A stretch of 64,000 nt of DNA from Leifsonia shinshuensis (GTDB lineage: Bacteria > Actinomycetota > Actinomycetes > Actinomycetales > Microbacteriaceae): contig NZ_CP043641.1 in the NCBI RefSeq assembly GCF_014217625.1, positions 3,472,001-3,536,000 of the forward strand, written 5' to 3'. Made by a program: the position numbers and the translations under genes. Below the pieces are notes generated by a model. It did not search any database. It had not been told where the DNA came from and worked only from the letters and a program-made list of their open reading frames with translations. Positions 28,579 to 37,050 of this stretch are shown here, one piece after another; positions within the stretch are counted from its first letter, which is position 1; each line of letters begins with the position of its first letter.

Positions 28579-29609
28579 CGGGCGACCGCCGGCTGCTGCT
28601 GCGTAATGCAGTGGATACCGCCGCCGCGGGCGAAGATCGGGCGCGAGTCCACCATGCTCACCCGGCGGCCCGGGTACGCGGCCTCCAGGATCTCGGTCGC
28701 CTCGGCGTCCGCGGCCTCCTCGCCGAAGCCGCAGGCGATCACGCCGTCGTTGACGACGAGGTGGTTCACGTAGCTCCAGTCCACGAAGCCCTCCTCGTCG
28801 CGGAGCGTCGCGGGGGCCGGGAGGTCGACGATGTCCCAGGCGCGGCCGGCCGCGTCGGTCGTGCCGGAGAGGAACGCGCGCAGCTCGCGCGACACCTCGA
28901 AGTCGGGGTGCTCCGGGTTGCGCTGCGTGTGCAGCAGCAGGCGGCCGGGCGACGGGATGGTGGCGACGATGTCGACGTGCCCGTTCGTGCCGAAGTCGTC
29001 GTAGTCGCGGTTGAGGCCGCGGGGGAGCCAGACGGCGTGCGTCGCGCCGATCGTGCGGGCGAGCTCGGCCTCCACCCGGGCCTTGTCCGCGTACTTGTTG
29101 CGGCGCGGGTCGAGCTGCACCGTCTCGGTGAGCAGCACGGTGCCGTCGCCGTCGACGTGGATGCCGCCGCCCTCGTTCACGAGCACGGAGCTGACCAGCT
29201 CGGCGCCGGTGCGCTCGGCGACGAAGCGGGCGATCTCGGCCGACTTCCGCCACTCCGACCACTCCGGGTCGCCCCAGCCGTTGAAGGTCCAGTCGACGGC
29301 GCCGAGCACGCCCGGGCGCTCGTCGTCGACCACGAAGGTCGGGCCGAAGTCGCGCATCCAGAACTCGTCGAGCGGCGCCTCCACCTGCTCGACGTGCGAG
29401 CCGAGCATGCGGGCGGCGCGCTCGCGTTCGGTCGGGTCCACCACCATCGTGACGGGCTCGAACTCGGCGACCGCGTGGGCGACGGCGGTCCAGGCGGCGT
29501 AGGCCTCCTCGGCGGAGGCGGCGTCGTCGCCGAGCGTGATGCCGGCACGTGGGAAAGCCATCCAGGTGCGCTCGTGCGGTGCGGTCTCGGCGGGCATGCG
29601 CCAGGTCAT
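28575..29609 (-). CDS. aguA: Agmatine deiminase family protein
   Basis: Hydrolyses agmatine to N-carbamoylputrescine and ammonia (peptidyl-arginine-deiminase-like fold). The 344 residues include FWMRDFGPTFVVDD, NEGGGIHVDGDGTVLLTE, NGHVDIVATI and the C-terminal catalytic Cys in ARGGGIHCITQQQP (about residue 332), all family hallmarks. CGGAGG precedes the ATG. It is first in a two-gene operon with an amidase and is divergent from a TetR gene whose operator palindrome lies in the shared promoter. Confidence 0.93.
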   Translation of the reverse strand: MTWRMPAETAPHERTWMAFPRAGITLGDDAASAEEAYAAWTAVAHAVAEFEPVTMVVDPTERERAARMLGSHVEQVEAPLDEFWMRDFGPTFVVDDERPGVLGAVDWTFNGWGDPEWSEWRKSAEIARFVAERTGAELVSSVLVNEGGGIHVDGDGTVLLTETVQLDPRRNKYADKARVEAELARTIGATHAVWLPRGLNRDYDDFGTNGHVDIVATIPSPGRLLLHTQRNPEHPDFEVSRELRAFLSGTTDAAGRAWDIVDLPAPATLRDEEGFVDWSYVNHLVVNDGVIACGFGEEAADAEATEILEAAYPGRRVSMVDSRPIFARGGGIHCITQQQPAVAR

Positions 29610-29625
29610 CGTGAACCTCCGGGCT

Positions 29626-29647
29626 CTATTGATCGGATGATCAATAG
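29626..29647. promoter_or_regulatory. TetR operator palindrome between aguA and tetR
   Basis: CTATTGATC, four bases, GATCAATAG: a perfect 9-bp inverted repeat. It overlaps the -35 box TTGATC (29629-29634) of the tetR promoter, whose -10 is TATACT at 29653-29658 (18-bp spacer), and lies just upstream of aguA on the other strand. Confidence 0.75.
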
Positions 29648-29667
29648 ATACCTATACTGGACCCACG

Positions 29668-30276
29668 ATGTCAAGAGCAGCCCGCAAACCGCCCGCCGAG
29701 CGCCGCGCCGAACTTGCCGCCTCCGCCCGCGCCCTCGCCCTCGACGAAGGCCTCGCCGCGGTGACGCTGCGGGCCGTCGCCGCCCGCGCCGGTGTGACAC
29801 CCGCCCTGGTCGCGCACTACCACGAGTCGATGGACGGCCTGGTGGCCGAGACCTTCACGAGCATCGTCGGCGCGGAGATCGCCGAGTTGCGCGCCCTGCT
29901 CGCCGCGGCCCCGTCGCCCGCGGCCGGGCTCGCGACGCTGCTGCGCACCCTCCTCGACGGCACCCGCGACGACGTGACCGTGGTGTGGGTGGAGGCCTGG
30001 GCGCTCGGTCGCCGCAACTCCGTGCTCGGAGCCGCGGTGCGCGACCAGATGGACGCGTGGAGCGACGTCATCGAGGGCGTGATCGCCGACGGCGTGGCGG
30101 CGGGGTCGTTCCGCGTCGAGGACCCGCGCGCGGTGGCCTGGCAGCTGCTCGGGATGCTCGACGGGCTCAACGCGCAGGCGCTGGTCCGCTGGGGAGGCGC
30201 GGCCGACCGCGGCTCGCTGCTCGCGCACGCGGTGGAGGGGATGCTGGGGGTCGAGCGCGGGGTGCTGGTGGCGTAG
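29668..30276 (+). CDS. TetR-family regulator of the agmatine deiminase operon
   Basis: A 202-residue one-domain-pair repressor. Helix-turn-helix at about residues 30-55: VTLRAVAARAGVTPALVAHY. The C-terminal ligand domain is Ala-rich, with DGLNAQALVRWGG. TATACT ends nine bases before the ATG and no ribosome site is seen. Divergent position and the palindrome at 29626-29647 make control of aguA and the amidase likely, perhaps induced by a polyamine-related compound. Confidence 0.9.
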   Translation: MSRAARKPPAERRAELAASARALALDEGLAAVTLRAVAARAGVTPALVAHYHESMDGLVAETFTSIVGAEIAELRALLAAAPSPAAGLATLLRTLLDGTRDDVTVVWVEAWALGRRNSVLGAAVRDQMDAWSDVIEGVIADGVAAGSFRVEDPRAVAWQLLGMLDGLNAQALVRWGGAADRGSLLAHAVEGMLGVERGVLVA

Positions 30277-30280
30277 AAGG

Positions 30281-31345
30281 CTACTCCACCCAGGCGGTCA
30301 ACTCCGCCAGGAACTCCTCCGGCTTCTCGATGTGCGGCGAGTGCCCGCAGTCCTCGAAGACCACCTCCCTGGTCACGCCGCCCTCCGCCTGGTAGCTCTC
30401 CAGCACCGCGCGGATCTGCTTCAGCATCGGCTGCGGGGGCGCGACGTCCTCGCCGGGCCAGCCGGGGATGACGCCGGCCGCGCCGAGCTGGTTGAGGTCG
30501 AAGAAGGAGGCGTCGTTGACGATCGCGTCGAGCGCGCCGTGGATCCAGAGGATCGGGGGCTTGACCGGGAGGTCGACGATGTCGGTCGTGTCGAAGTAGG
30601 TCGGCGCCATGGTGTTGAGGACGCCGCGCGGGCCCGGCGCGAAGCCCGGCCAGTCGTCGGTCGTGGTCGCGTCGCCGGGATAGTTGTCGACGCCGGTCGC
30701 CGTGGTGAGCATGGACTGCACCCAGAGGTCCTCGTACTCGGTCGTGAAGCCCGGCGCGACGTACGCCGAGCGGTAGACGGCGCGCGGCGACGTGGGCGAC
30801 TCCTCGCCGGTATCGCCCGCTGCCAGGCGTTCCACGAAGTCCGGGTTGGCTCCGCCCCCTCCGCTCCCCGAGGCGGACGCGTTGAGGAGGCTGCCGTCGA
30901 GCGCGGTGCCGCCGAAGCCGTACGGGGAGACGGTGGAGACCAGTGTGAGGCTGCTCACCAGGTCGGGGCGGTCGAGCAGGAGCTGCATGACCACGCCGCC
31001 GCCCATGCTCCAGCCGACCAGGTGCACCGGGCCGGTGCCGAGCTCGTCCAGTACGGCGGCGACGTCCTCCGAGAAGTCGCCGACCCCGCGGGTCGCGTCG
31101 ACGGGCAGCGTCTCGCTCTCCCCGAAGCCGCGGAGGTCGATCGCAAGTGCGCGGGTGCCCTCCGGGAGCGACAGCATCAGCGGCTGCCAGAACAGCGACG
31201 ACGACACGTTGCCGTGCACGAACACGATCGTCCGGGTGGCGTCGGCGGCGACGGTGGGGTCGGTCGTGCGCGCGAGGACGTTGGCGGTGTAGCGGGAGGT
31301 CGGGATGCTGCGGGCGACGATGCCCGGGAGCAGGGTTCCTGTCAC
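30281..31345 (-). CDS. Alpha/beta hydrolase 1
   Basis: A 354-residue serine hydrolase with oxyanion motif VFVHGNVSSS, nucleophile elbow HLVGWSMGGGVV (Ser about 114) and catalytic His in EDCGHSPHIEKPEEF near the C-terminus. A Gly/Ser-rich insertion (ASASGSGGGG) lies in the lid region. The substrate is unknown; ester or lactone cleavage is typical. The GTG start directly follows the TAA stop of the next hydrolase gene, giving a three-gene operon with a 3-hydroxybutyrate dehydrogenase. Confidence 0.88.
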   Translation of the reverse strand: MTGTLLPGIVARSIPTSRYTANVLARTTDPTVAADATRTIVFVHGNVSSSLFWQPLMLSLPEGTRALAIDLRGFGESETLPVDATRGVGDFSEDVAAVLDELGTGPVHLVGWSMGGGVVMQLLLDRPDLVSSLTLVSTVSPYGFGGTALDGSLLNASASGSGGGGANPDFVERLAAGDTGEESPTSPRAVYRSAYVAPGFTTEYEDLWVQSMLTTATGVDNYPGDATTTDDWPGFAPGPRGVLNTMAPTYFDTTDIVDLPVKPPILWIHGALDAIVNDASFFDLNQLGAAGVIPGWPGEDVAPPQPMLKQIRAVLESYQAEGGVTREVVFEDCGHSPHIEKPEEFLAELTAWVE

Positions 31346-32260
31346 TTACTTCTCCTTCGGGTGAGGGTGAGCGTGCGCTGCGGGGTCGGAGTGATAGTGC
31401 GGGTGAGCGGGGTACGCGCCGGGCAGGTGCGGGGTGAGCTGCCGCACGCCCGCCTCCGTCATCACGATCGTGTAGTGGTTCACGTCGTCCGCCTCGAAGG
31501 CCTCGAACCACGGCAGCCGGCCGCGCCACTCGGCGGGCTCCTCCGGCAGGTAGAGCGGGTCGGTGTTCAGGAGGCCGCGCGGCGCGCGGACGAAGGCGAT
31601 CGGGAGGGTGAGCCCGGCGAGCGCCTCCGCGTAGCCGCTGCTGCCGTCCATCTCGGTCGCGTTGACGGACATGGCCGCCTCGGACACGCTCGACCGCAGT
31701 TCGGGCGGGGTGCCGACGAGGTCGTAGAGCGCGTACGCCTCGACCGCGTCGTTCCACCACGGGCCGAGCGCGGGGTGCCGATGCCAGAACGCGAGGTAGT
31801 CGTCGGCGCTCGCGAAGGTCATCCGCAGCCGGTCGCGGGCGGGGCCGAGATCGGCGGTGCGCAGCACGGGGAGACCGCCGTCGATCAGGACCAGCCGCTC
31901 GACCCGGTCGGGGTGCCGTTCGGCCATCCAGACCGCGACGAACGCGCCCATCGAGTGGCCCGCGACGACCGCGCGCTCGACGCCGAGCCCGTCGAGCATC
32001 CGGGCGACGTCGTCGGCGTGGCCGGCCATCGCGTACGGTCCGGGGAGGCCGCCGCTGCCGCCGCGTCCGCGCAGGTCGGGCGCGATCAGCCGCACGCCGG
32101 GCAGCGCCGCCGCGACCATGCCCCACGACACATGGTTGGCGGTGATCCCGTGGATGCCGACCAGCGGCATCCCACCCGCGTCGGCGTGCCACTGGCCGCC
32201 CGCGAGCTCGCCGCCGTCGACGGACACGCGGAACGGCGTCGCGGGCGTGAAAGCCGTCAT
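31346..32260 (-). CDS. Alpha/beta hydrolase 2, His-rich C-terminus
   Basis: A 304-residue hydrolase. PLVGIHGITANHVSW is the oxyanion region, VAGHSMGAFVAVWMA the nucleophile elbow (Ser about 100), and the final His is probably in DVNHYTIVM, as in the family. Unusually the last 20 residues contain seven His (YPAHPHYHSDPAAHAHPHPK), a possible metal-binding tail. The ATG overlaps the stop of the dehydrogenase gene (ATGA). Hydrolysis of 3-hydroxybutyrate oligomers or esters would suit the neighbours, but this is inference. Confidence 0.87.
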   Translation of the reverse strand: MTAFTPATPFRVSVDGGELAGGQWHADAGGMPLVGIHGITANHVSWGMVAAALPGVRLIAPDLRGRGGSGGLPGPYAMAGHADDVARMLDGLGVERAVVAGHSMGAFVAVWMAERHPDRVERLVLIDGGLPVLRTADLGPARDRLRMTFASADDYLAFWHRHPALGPWWNDAVEAYALYDLVGTPPELRSSVSEAAMSVNATEMDGSSGYAEALAGLTLPIAFVRAPRGLLNTDPLYLPEEPAEWRGRLPWFEAFEADDVNHYTIVMTEAGVRQLTPHLPGAYPAHPHYHSDPAAHAHPHPKEK

Positions 32261-33003
32261 TTCGCGCTCCAGCCGCCGTCGATCGTGTAGCTCGCGCCGG
32301 TCACCATGCGCGACCCCGCGCCGGCCAGCCAGAGGGCGAGCCCGGCAACCTCCTCCGGCTCGACCAGGCTCTTGATCGCCGGCTCGGTGAGCATGATCTT
32401 CTCCACCACCTCGTCCTCCGGGATGCCGTGCAGCCGCGCCTGGTCGGCGATCTGCTTCTCGACCAGCGGGGTGCGGACGTAGCTCGGCTCGATGCAGTTG
32501 CTCGTCACGCCGTGCTCTGCGCCCTCCAGCGCGGTCACCTTCGACAGGCCCTCCAGGCCGTGCTTGGCGGCGACGTACGCCGACTTGAACTCGGACGCGC
32601 GGAGGCCGTGGACGCTCGAGATGTTGATGACGCGCCCGAAGCCGCGCTCGTACATTCCGGGCAGCGCGGCGCGGATGAGGAGGAAGGGCGCCTCCAGCAT
32701 GATCCGCAGGATGAGCGCGAAGCTCTCCGGTTCGAACTCGGGGATCGGGCGGACGTGCTGGATGCCGGCGTTGTTGACGAGGATGTCGGTGTCCAGGCGG
32801 AGGTCGCCGAGCGCGGCGGTGTCGGAGAGGTCGACCTCCCACGCCTCGCCGCCGAGACGGGCGGCGGTCGCGCGCGCGGCGTCGCCGTTCAGGTCGGCGA
32901 TGGTGACGTGCGCGCCCGCCGCGGCGAACGCCTCCGCGCACGCCAGGCCGATGCCGCTGGCGCCGCCGGTGATGAGCGCCCTGCGCCCCGAGAGGTCCGC
33001 CAT
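32257..33003 (-). CDS. 3-hydroxybutyrate dehydrogenase (SDR family)
   Basis: Oxidises (R)-3-hydroxybutyrate to acetoacetate with NAD+. The 248-residue protein has TGGASGIG (about 12-19), NNAGIQHVRPI, the catalytic ISSVHGLRASEFKSAYVAAK with Ser, Tyr and Lys, and CIEPSYVRTPLVEKQIADQA, which together are typical of 3-hydroxybutyrate dehydrogenase rather than generic SDRs. ATG 33003 is preceded by GGAAGGAAG, preferred over an upstream in-frame start. First gene of an operon with two hydrolases; ketone body or polyhydroxybutyrate use is the likely role. Confidence 0.88.
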   Translation of the reverse strand: MADLSGRRALITGGASGIGLACAEAFAAAGAHVTIADLNGDAARATAARLGGEAWEVDLSDTAALGDLRLDTDILVNNAGIQHVRPIPEFEPESFALILRIMLEAPFLLIRAALPGMYERGFGRVINISSVHGLRASEFKSAYVAAKHGLEGLSKVTALEGAEHGVTSNCIEPSYVRTPLVEKQIADQARLHGIPEDEVVEKIMLTEPAIKSLVEPEEVAGLALWLAGAGSRMVTGASYTIDGGWSAK

Positions 33004-33080
33004 ACCCGCTTCCTTCCCTAGGCGCGCCCCGCCCACACCGGCACCCTACCCGCGCCCCGCGGCCCCGCGGAAGGAGTCTC

Positions 33081-33143
33081 CGCCGAGGGGCACGTAGACG
33101 CCCCTATCCGCGCGTTTTAGGGGCGTTTAGGTGCCCTTCGGCG
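33081..33143. repeat. Intergenic palindromic element, copy A
   Basis: Arms of 26 nt (33081-33106 and 33118-33143; three mismatches) around 11 nt. The core GGGCACsTAdACGCCCCTA is shared with copies B (40674-40722) and C (41656-41714). It sits just 3' of the VOC gene, where it could act as a terminator. Confidence 0.9.
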
Positions 33144-33158
33144 ATGGGGGATGAGCGC

Positions 33159-33596
33159 TCAGGAAGCGATGAAGGAGGTGACGTCGGTGCCGTCGGACAG
33201 CACCGGCGAGATCATCCCGAAGACGTTTCCCTCGGGGTCGCGCAGGTAGGCGACACGGCCGATCGAGGGCATGTCGTCGGGAGGCAGCGCTTCGGTGCCG
33301 CCGAGGTCCAGGCCGCGCTGGTACAGCTCGTCCACGCTCCCGTCGATTCCGACCACGATGTTCGCGCCGGAGATGGGGGCGTCGAGGGCGGGCGCCTGTC
33401 CCATGCGCTGGGTGAGGCCGCCGTTGATGCCGTTGCCGGCGGCGCCCATCCCGATCGCCCCTTCGCCGGTGTCGATCGCCCAGTACGGCATCTCGCCGAA
33501 CCGGGTGAAGGTCCAGCCGAGCAGGCCGGAGTAGTAGTCCATCAGCCGTTGCGGCTCGATGGCGTGGATTTCGAAGTGGACGACGAGATTCGACAT
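33159..33596 (-). CDS. VOC-family (glyoxalase/bleomycin resistance-fold) protein
   Basis: A 145-residue paired beta-alpha-beta-beta-beta protein: MSNLVVHFEIHAIEPQRLMD with a metal-type His, FTRFGEMPYWAI, and VAYLRDPEGNVFGMISP, which carries the second-module RDPEGN motif. Members are metal-dependent enzymes or binding proteins; this one resembles CFP-30-like lyase-fold proteins of unknown function. GGAGG precedes the ATG. Single gene with a palindromic element 16 bp beyond its stop. Confidence 0.85.
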   Translation of the reverse strand: MSNLVVHFEIHAIEPQRLMDYYSGLLGWTFTRFGEMPYWAIDTGEGAIGMGAAGNGINGGLTQRMGQAPALDAPISGANIVVGIDGSVDELYQRGLDLGGTEALPPDDMPSIGRVAYLRDPEGNVFGMISPVLSDGTDVTSFIAS

Positions 33597-33682
33597 GGCG
33601 GAGCCTCCCGGGCGGGAGCCTAGCGCTGGGAGCGGCGTGTCGGGAACGGAGGAGATGGGAGGGAATGCGCCCCGAAAACGCA

Positions 33683-33731
33683 GCGAACGGAGGAGATCCG
33701 GCTGCGGGGAGGGCGGATCTCCTCCGTTCGC
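33683..33731. terminator. Hairpin downstream of the beta-glucosidase gene
   Basis: Perfect 18-bp inverted repeat (GCGAACGGAGGAGATCCG and complement) with a 13-nt loop. A direct copy of GAACGGAGGAGAT also occurs at 33644-33656. It lies 75-125 bp after the beta-glucosidase stop and probably ends that operon's transcript. Confidence 0.65.
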
Positions 33732-33805
33732 GGAGGGGGGTGGGTTGTGGGAGGGAGGGGCGCGGCCGCCGGGAACCCGAACCCGGCGGCCGCGGAGGGG
33801 GCGGC

Positions 33806-36121
33806 TCAGACGGTCGGAGCAGGGGCGGGGGCGGCGACCGTGGCGCGCACCAGGCGGCCGTCGGCCGGGGTGACCGCGTGCTTCGGGCCGGTCAGCGCGA
33901 TGCGGGTCTCCGTCTCGCGGGAGGCGCAGGACGGGCCGACCCACAGCTCCACGTCGCCCGGCTCCACGATGCGCACGCCGTCGAGGCCGGTGAACGCCAG
34001 TCGCGCGGTCGGAACCTGGAAGGAGACCTCGACCTCCTCGCCCGGCTCCAGCGTGACCCGTGCGTAGCCGAGCAGCTGCGCGACCGGGCGGGTGACGCTC
34101 GCGAACACGTCGCGGGCGTACAGCTGCACCAGGTCGGTGCCCGCGCGCTCGCCGCTGTTGCGGACGGTCACGCGCGCCGAGAACTCGCCGCCGGCGGCGA
34201 CCGAGGCGTCGGCCTCCAGCGCGGTCCGCTCGAAGGTCGTGTAGCTCAGGCCGTGGCCGAACGGGAGGACCGGCGTGCTGTCGGCGCTCGTCACGTCCGA
34301 CGGTCCGCCGAGCAGCGGGTGCAGGTATGAGAACGGCTGCGCGCCGGCCGACCGCGGCAGGGACACCGGGAGGTGGCCGCTGGGGGCCACGCGGCCGGAG
34401 AGCACGGCGGCGATGGCGCGGCCGCCCTCCTCGCCCGGGAAGAACGCCTGCAGCACGGCCGCCGGGGCGTCCGGGCCGGTGATCGCCCAGTCGATCGCGT
34501 ACGGGCGGCCGGAGAGCACGATGACGACCGTCGGTGTGCCGGTGCGGACGACGGCCTCGACCAGCTCGCGCTGGACGCCCGGCAGTTCCAGGCTCTCGAC
34601 GTCGTTGCCCTCGCCGACGGTGCCGCGGCCGAACAGGCCGGCGCGGTCGCCGACGACGACCACGGCCACGTCGGCGTCGGCGGCGGCGCTCACGGCGGTG
34701 ACGATGCCGGAGCGGTCGTCGCCCTCCACGTCGCAGCCGCGGGCGTGGACGAGATCGGCCGCCGGGAACTCCTCGCGCAGCCCCTCCAGCACCGACGGCA
34801 GCTCGAACCCGAGCGGGACCTCCGGGTGGTGGGCGAGCACGTGGTTGGCGAACGAGTAGCAGCCCATCAGCGCCTCGGCGGCGTCGGAGTTGGGGCCGAC
34901 CACCGCGATCCGGGCGGCGGCGCGGTCGCCCTCGAGCGGGAGGGCGCCGTCGTTGGTGAGCAGCACCAGCGACTCCTCGGCCAGGCGCAGCGCGAGCGCG
35001 CGGTGTTCCGGCGAGTCGAGGTCGACGGAGGCCGGCGGGGTGTCGAAGGTCTCGTCCAGCAGGCCGAGCTCCTCCTTCTGCGCGAGCAGGCGCAGCACGG
35101 CCCGGTCGACCAGCGCCTCGTCGGCGAGGCCGGCGCGGATGCGCTCGGCCAGCGGCGCGAGGAAGGCGTCGCCGGTCGGCAGCTCGACGTCGATGCCCGC
35201 CGCGAGGGCGAGCTCCGCCGCCTCGCCGCGGTCGGCCGCGACGCGGTGCATGGTGTGCAGGAACGCGACCGCGAAGTAGTCGGCGACGACGGTGCCGTCG
35301 AAGCCCCACTCGTCCCGGAGGACGCCGGTGAGGTAGGCGGGGTTCGCGGCGACGGGCACGCCGTCGATCTCCGCGTAGGAGTTCATGACCGAGCGGACGC
35401 CGCCGTCGCGGACCGCCATCTCGAACGGAGGCAGCAGAGTGTCGCGCACCTCCCGCGTCCCGGCGTGCACCGGGGCGTGGTTGCGCCCGGCCTGCGACGC
35501 CGAGTAGCCGACGAAGTGCTTGAGCGTGGCGTGCACGCCCGACGACTGGAGCCCGCGCACGTAGGCGGTCCCGATCGTGCCGACGACGTACGGGTCCTCG
35601 GCGATGCACTCGTCCACGCGGCCCCAGCGCGGGTCGCGGATGACGTCGAGCACCGGCGCGAGGCCCTGGTGGATGCCGAGCTCGCGCATCGAGGCGCCGA
35701 TCGCGGCCCCCATCTCCTCCACGAGCTCCGGGTCGAAGGCCGCGCCCCAGGCGAGCGGCGTCGGGAAGGTCGCGGCCTTCCACGCCGCCAGGCCCGTCAG
35801 GCACTCCTCGTGCACGAGCGCGGGGATGCCGAGCCGGGTCTGCTCGCGCAGCCGGCGCTGCTCCGACCAGAGCCAGGAGGCGCGCTCCACGGGGTCGACG
35901 GGTCGCGTGCCGTACACGCGGGTGAGGTGGCCGATGCCCTGGGCGGTGGCGTCCTCGTAGCTCTGGCCGGTGGTCATCTCGCCGTCGAGCGGGGCGACGT
36001 TGTCCTCGCCCTTGTCGACCCAGTAGCCGACGATCTGCGCGAGCTTCTCGTCGAGGGTCATCCGGGCGTGCAGGTCGCGCACGCGTTCGGAGACGGTGGG
36101 GAGGTTGTCAGTGGTAGTCAT
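33806..36121 (-). CDS. Glycoside hydrolase family 3 beta-glucosidase/xylosidase
   Basis: Releases terminal beta-linked sugars from oligosaccharides. The 771-residue protein has the GH3 N-domain (NHAPVHAGTREVRDTLLPPF, WGFDGTVVADYFAV with the likely nucleophile Asp near 278), the C-domain (VVVVGDRAGLFGRG, VIVLSGRPYAIDW) and an Fn3-like end with VTVRNSGERAGTDLVQLY. There is no signal peptide, so it acts inside the cell on imported oligosaccharides. ATG 36121 follows AGGAAAG. Last gene of the binding protein-permease-permease-hydrolase cluster under a LacI regulator. Confidence 0.94.
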   Translation of the reverse strand: MTTTDNLPTVSERVRDLHARMTLDEKLAQIVGYWVDKGEDNVAPLDGEMTTGQSYEDATAQGIGHLTRVYGTRPVDPVERASWLWSEQRRLREQTRLGIPALVHEECLTGLAAWKAATFPTPLAWGAAFDPELVEEMGAAIGASMRELGIHQGLAPVLDVIRDPRWGRVDECIAEDPYVVGTIGTAYVRGLQSSGVHATLKHFVGYSASQAGRNHAPVHAGTREVRDTLLPPFEMAVRDGGVRSVMNSYAEIDGVPVAANPAYLTGVLRDEWGFDGTVVADYFAVAFLHTMHRVAADRGEAAELALAAGIDVELPTGDAFLAPLAERIRAGLADEALVDRAVLRLLAQKEELGLLDETFDTPPASVDLDSPEHRALALRLAEESLVLLTNDGALPLEGDRAAARIAVVGPNSDAAEALMGCYSFANHVLAHHPEVPLGFELPSVLEGLREEFPAADLVHARGCDVEGDDRSGIVTAVSAAADADVAVVVVGDRAGLFGRGTVGEGNDVESLELPGVQRELVEAVVRTGTPTVVIVLSGRPYAIDWAITGPDAPAAVLQAFFPGEEGGRAIAAVLSGRVAPSGHLPVSLPRSAGAQPFSYLHPLLGGPSDVTSADSTPVLPFGHGLSYTTFERTALEADASVAAGGEFSARVTVRNSGERAGTDLVQLYARDVFASVTRPVAQLLGYARVTLEPGEEVEVSFQVPTARLAFTGLDGVRIVEPGDVELWVGPSCASRETETRIALTGPKHAVTPADGRLVRATVAAPAPAPTV

Positions 36122-36180
36122 GCTTCTTTCCTGCATACGGGTGGTACGGGAACGTGTCGGGAACGCCGCGGGAGCCGGGC

Positions 36181-37050
36181 TCAGCCCTTGACCGCACCGG
36201 TGAGACCGCCGACGATGCGGCGCTCGAACAGGCTGAAGAAGATCAGCGCGGGGATCATCGACAGCGACGTGAAGGCCAGCACCTTAGAGGTGTCGGTGGC
36301 GTACTGCGACGAGAACGCCTGCACGCCGAGCGGCAGGGTGAAGGTCGCCTGGTCGTTGAGGATGAACAGGGGCAGCAGGTAGCTGTTCCAGCTGGCGATG
36401 AAGGCCAGGATGCCGACCGTGATCACGCCGGGGAGCGAGAGGCGCAGTACCATCCGGAAGAAGAACCCGAGCCGGCTGCAGCCGTCGATGAAGGCGGCCT
36501 CCTGGATCTCGTCGGGGATCGCCCGCAGGAACGGCACCAGGATGATGATGGTCGTCGGCAGCGCGAACGCGATCTGCGGGATGATGACGCCGGCGAGCGA
36601 GTTCATCAGGCCGAGGTTGCGCACCACGATGTAGAGCGGCGTGATCGCGACGGTGATCGGGAACATCAGCCCGGCGGCGAACAGCGCGTAGAGGAACCCG
36701 CTGCCCCGGAAGGTGTACCGGGCGAGCACGTAGCTGGCCATCAGCCCGAGCGCGACCGCGCCGATCGTGGTGACGAGGGCGGTGATCGTCGAGTTGAGGA
36801 CCTGGCTCCAGAAGACTCCGCCGGTGAACACGTCCACGTAGTTCGCCACGTTCCACGGGTTCGGGAAGCCGGCCGGATCGACCGTGATCTGCGAGTTCGT
36901 CCGGAAGCCGCCGATGATGATGTACGCGATCGGCACGATCATCAGGGCGATCACGATGAGCGCGATGAAGTAGACGGCGGGCGAGCCCCAGGGGAGGTTC
37001 TTGCGCTCGGCGCGGCGCGCGGCGCGGTTGGAGACGGTGAGGGTTGTCAT
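36181..37050 (-). CDS. Sugar ABC transporter permease (MalG/AraQ type)
   Basis: A 289-residue inner-membrane permease with six predicted helices. The EAA loop that docks the ATPase reads EAAFIDGCSRLGFFFRMVLR. It pairs with the upstream permease and the lipoprotein to import an oligosaccharide (CUT1 family). The ATG overlaps the stop of the preceding permease (TGATG). No ATPase gene lies in the cluster, so a shared MsiK-like ATPase is expected elsewhere. Confidence 0.93.
   Translation of the reverse strand: MTTLTVSNRAARRAERKNLPWGSPAVYFIALIVIALMIVPIAYIIIGGFRTNSQITVDPAGFPNPWNVANYVDVFTGGVFWSQVLNSTITALVTTIGAVALGLMASYVLARYTFRGSGFLYALFAAGLMFPITVAITPLYIVVRNLGLMNSLAGVIIPQIAFALPTTIIILVPFLRAIPDEIQEAAFIDGCSRLGFFFRMVLRLSLPGVITVGILAFIASWNSYLLPLFILNDQATFTLPLGVQAFSSQYATDTSKVLAFTSLSMIPALIFFSLFERRIVGGLTGAVKG

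Noticed and set aside
25387..28773. 1128-codon open frame antisense to the carboxypeptidase and amidase genes
   Set aside because: Composition typical of antisense frames in G+C-rich DNA; the opposite strand has clear catalytic motifs.
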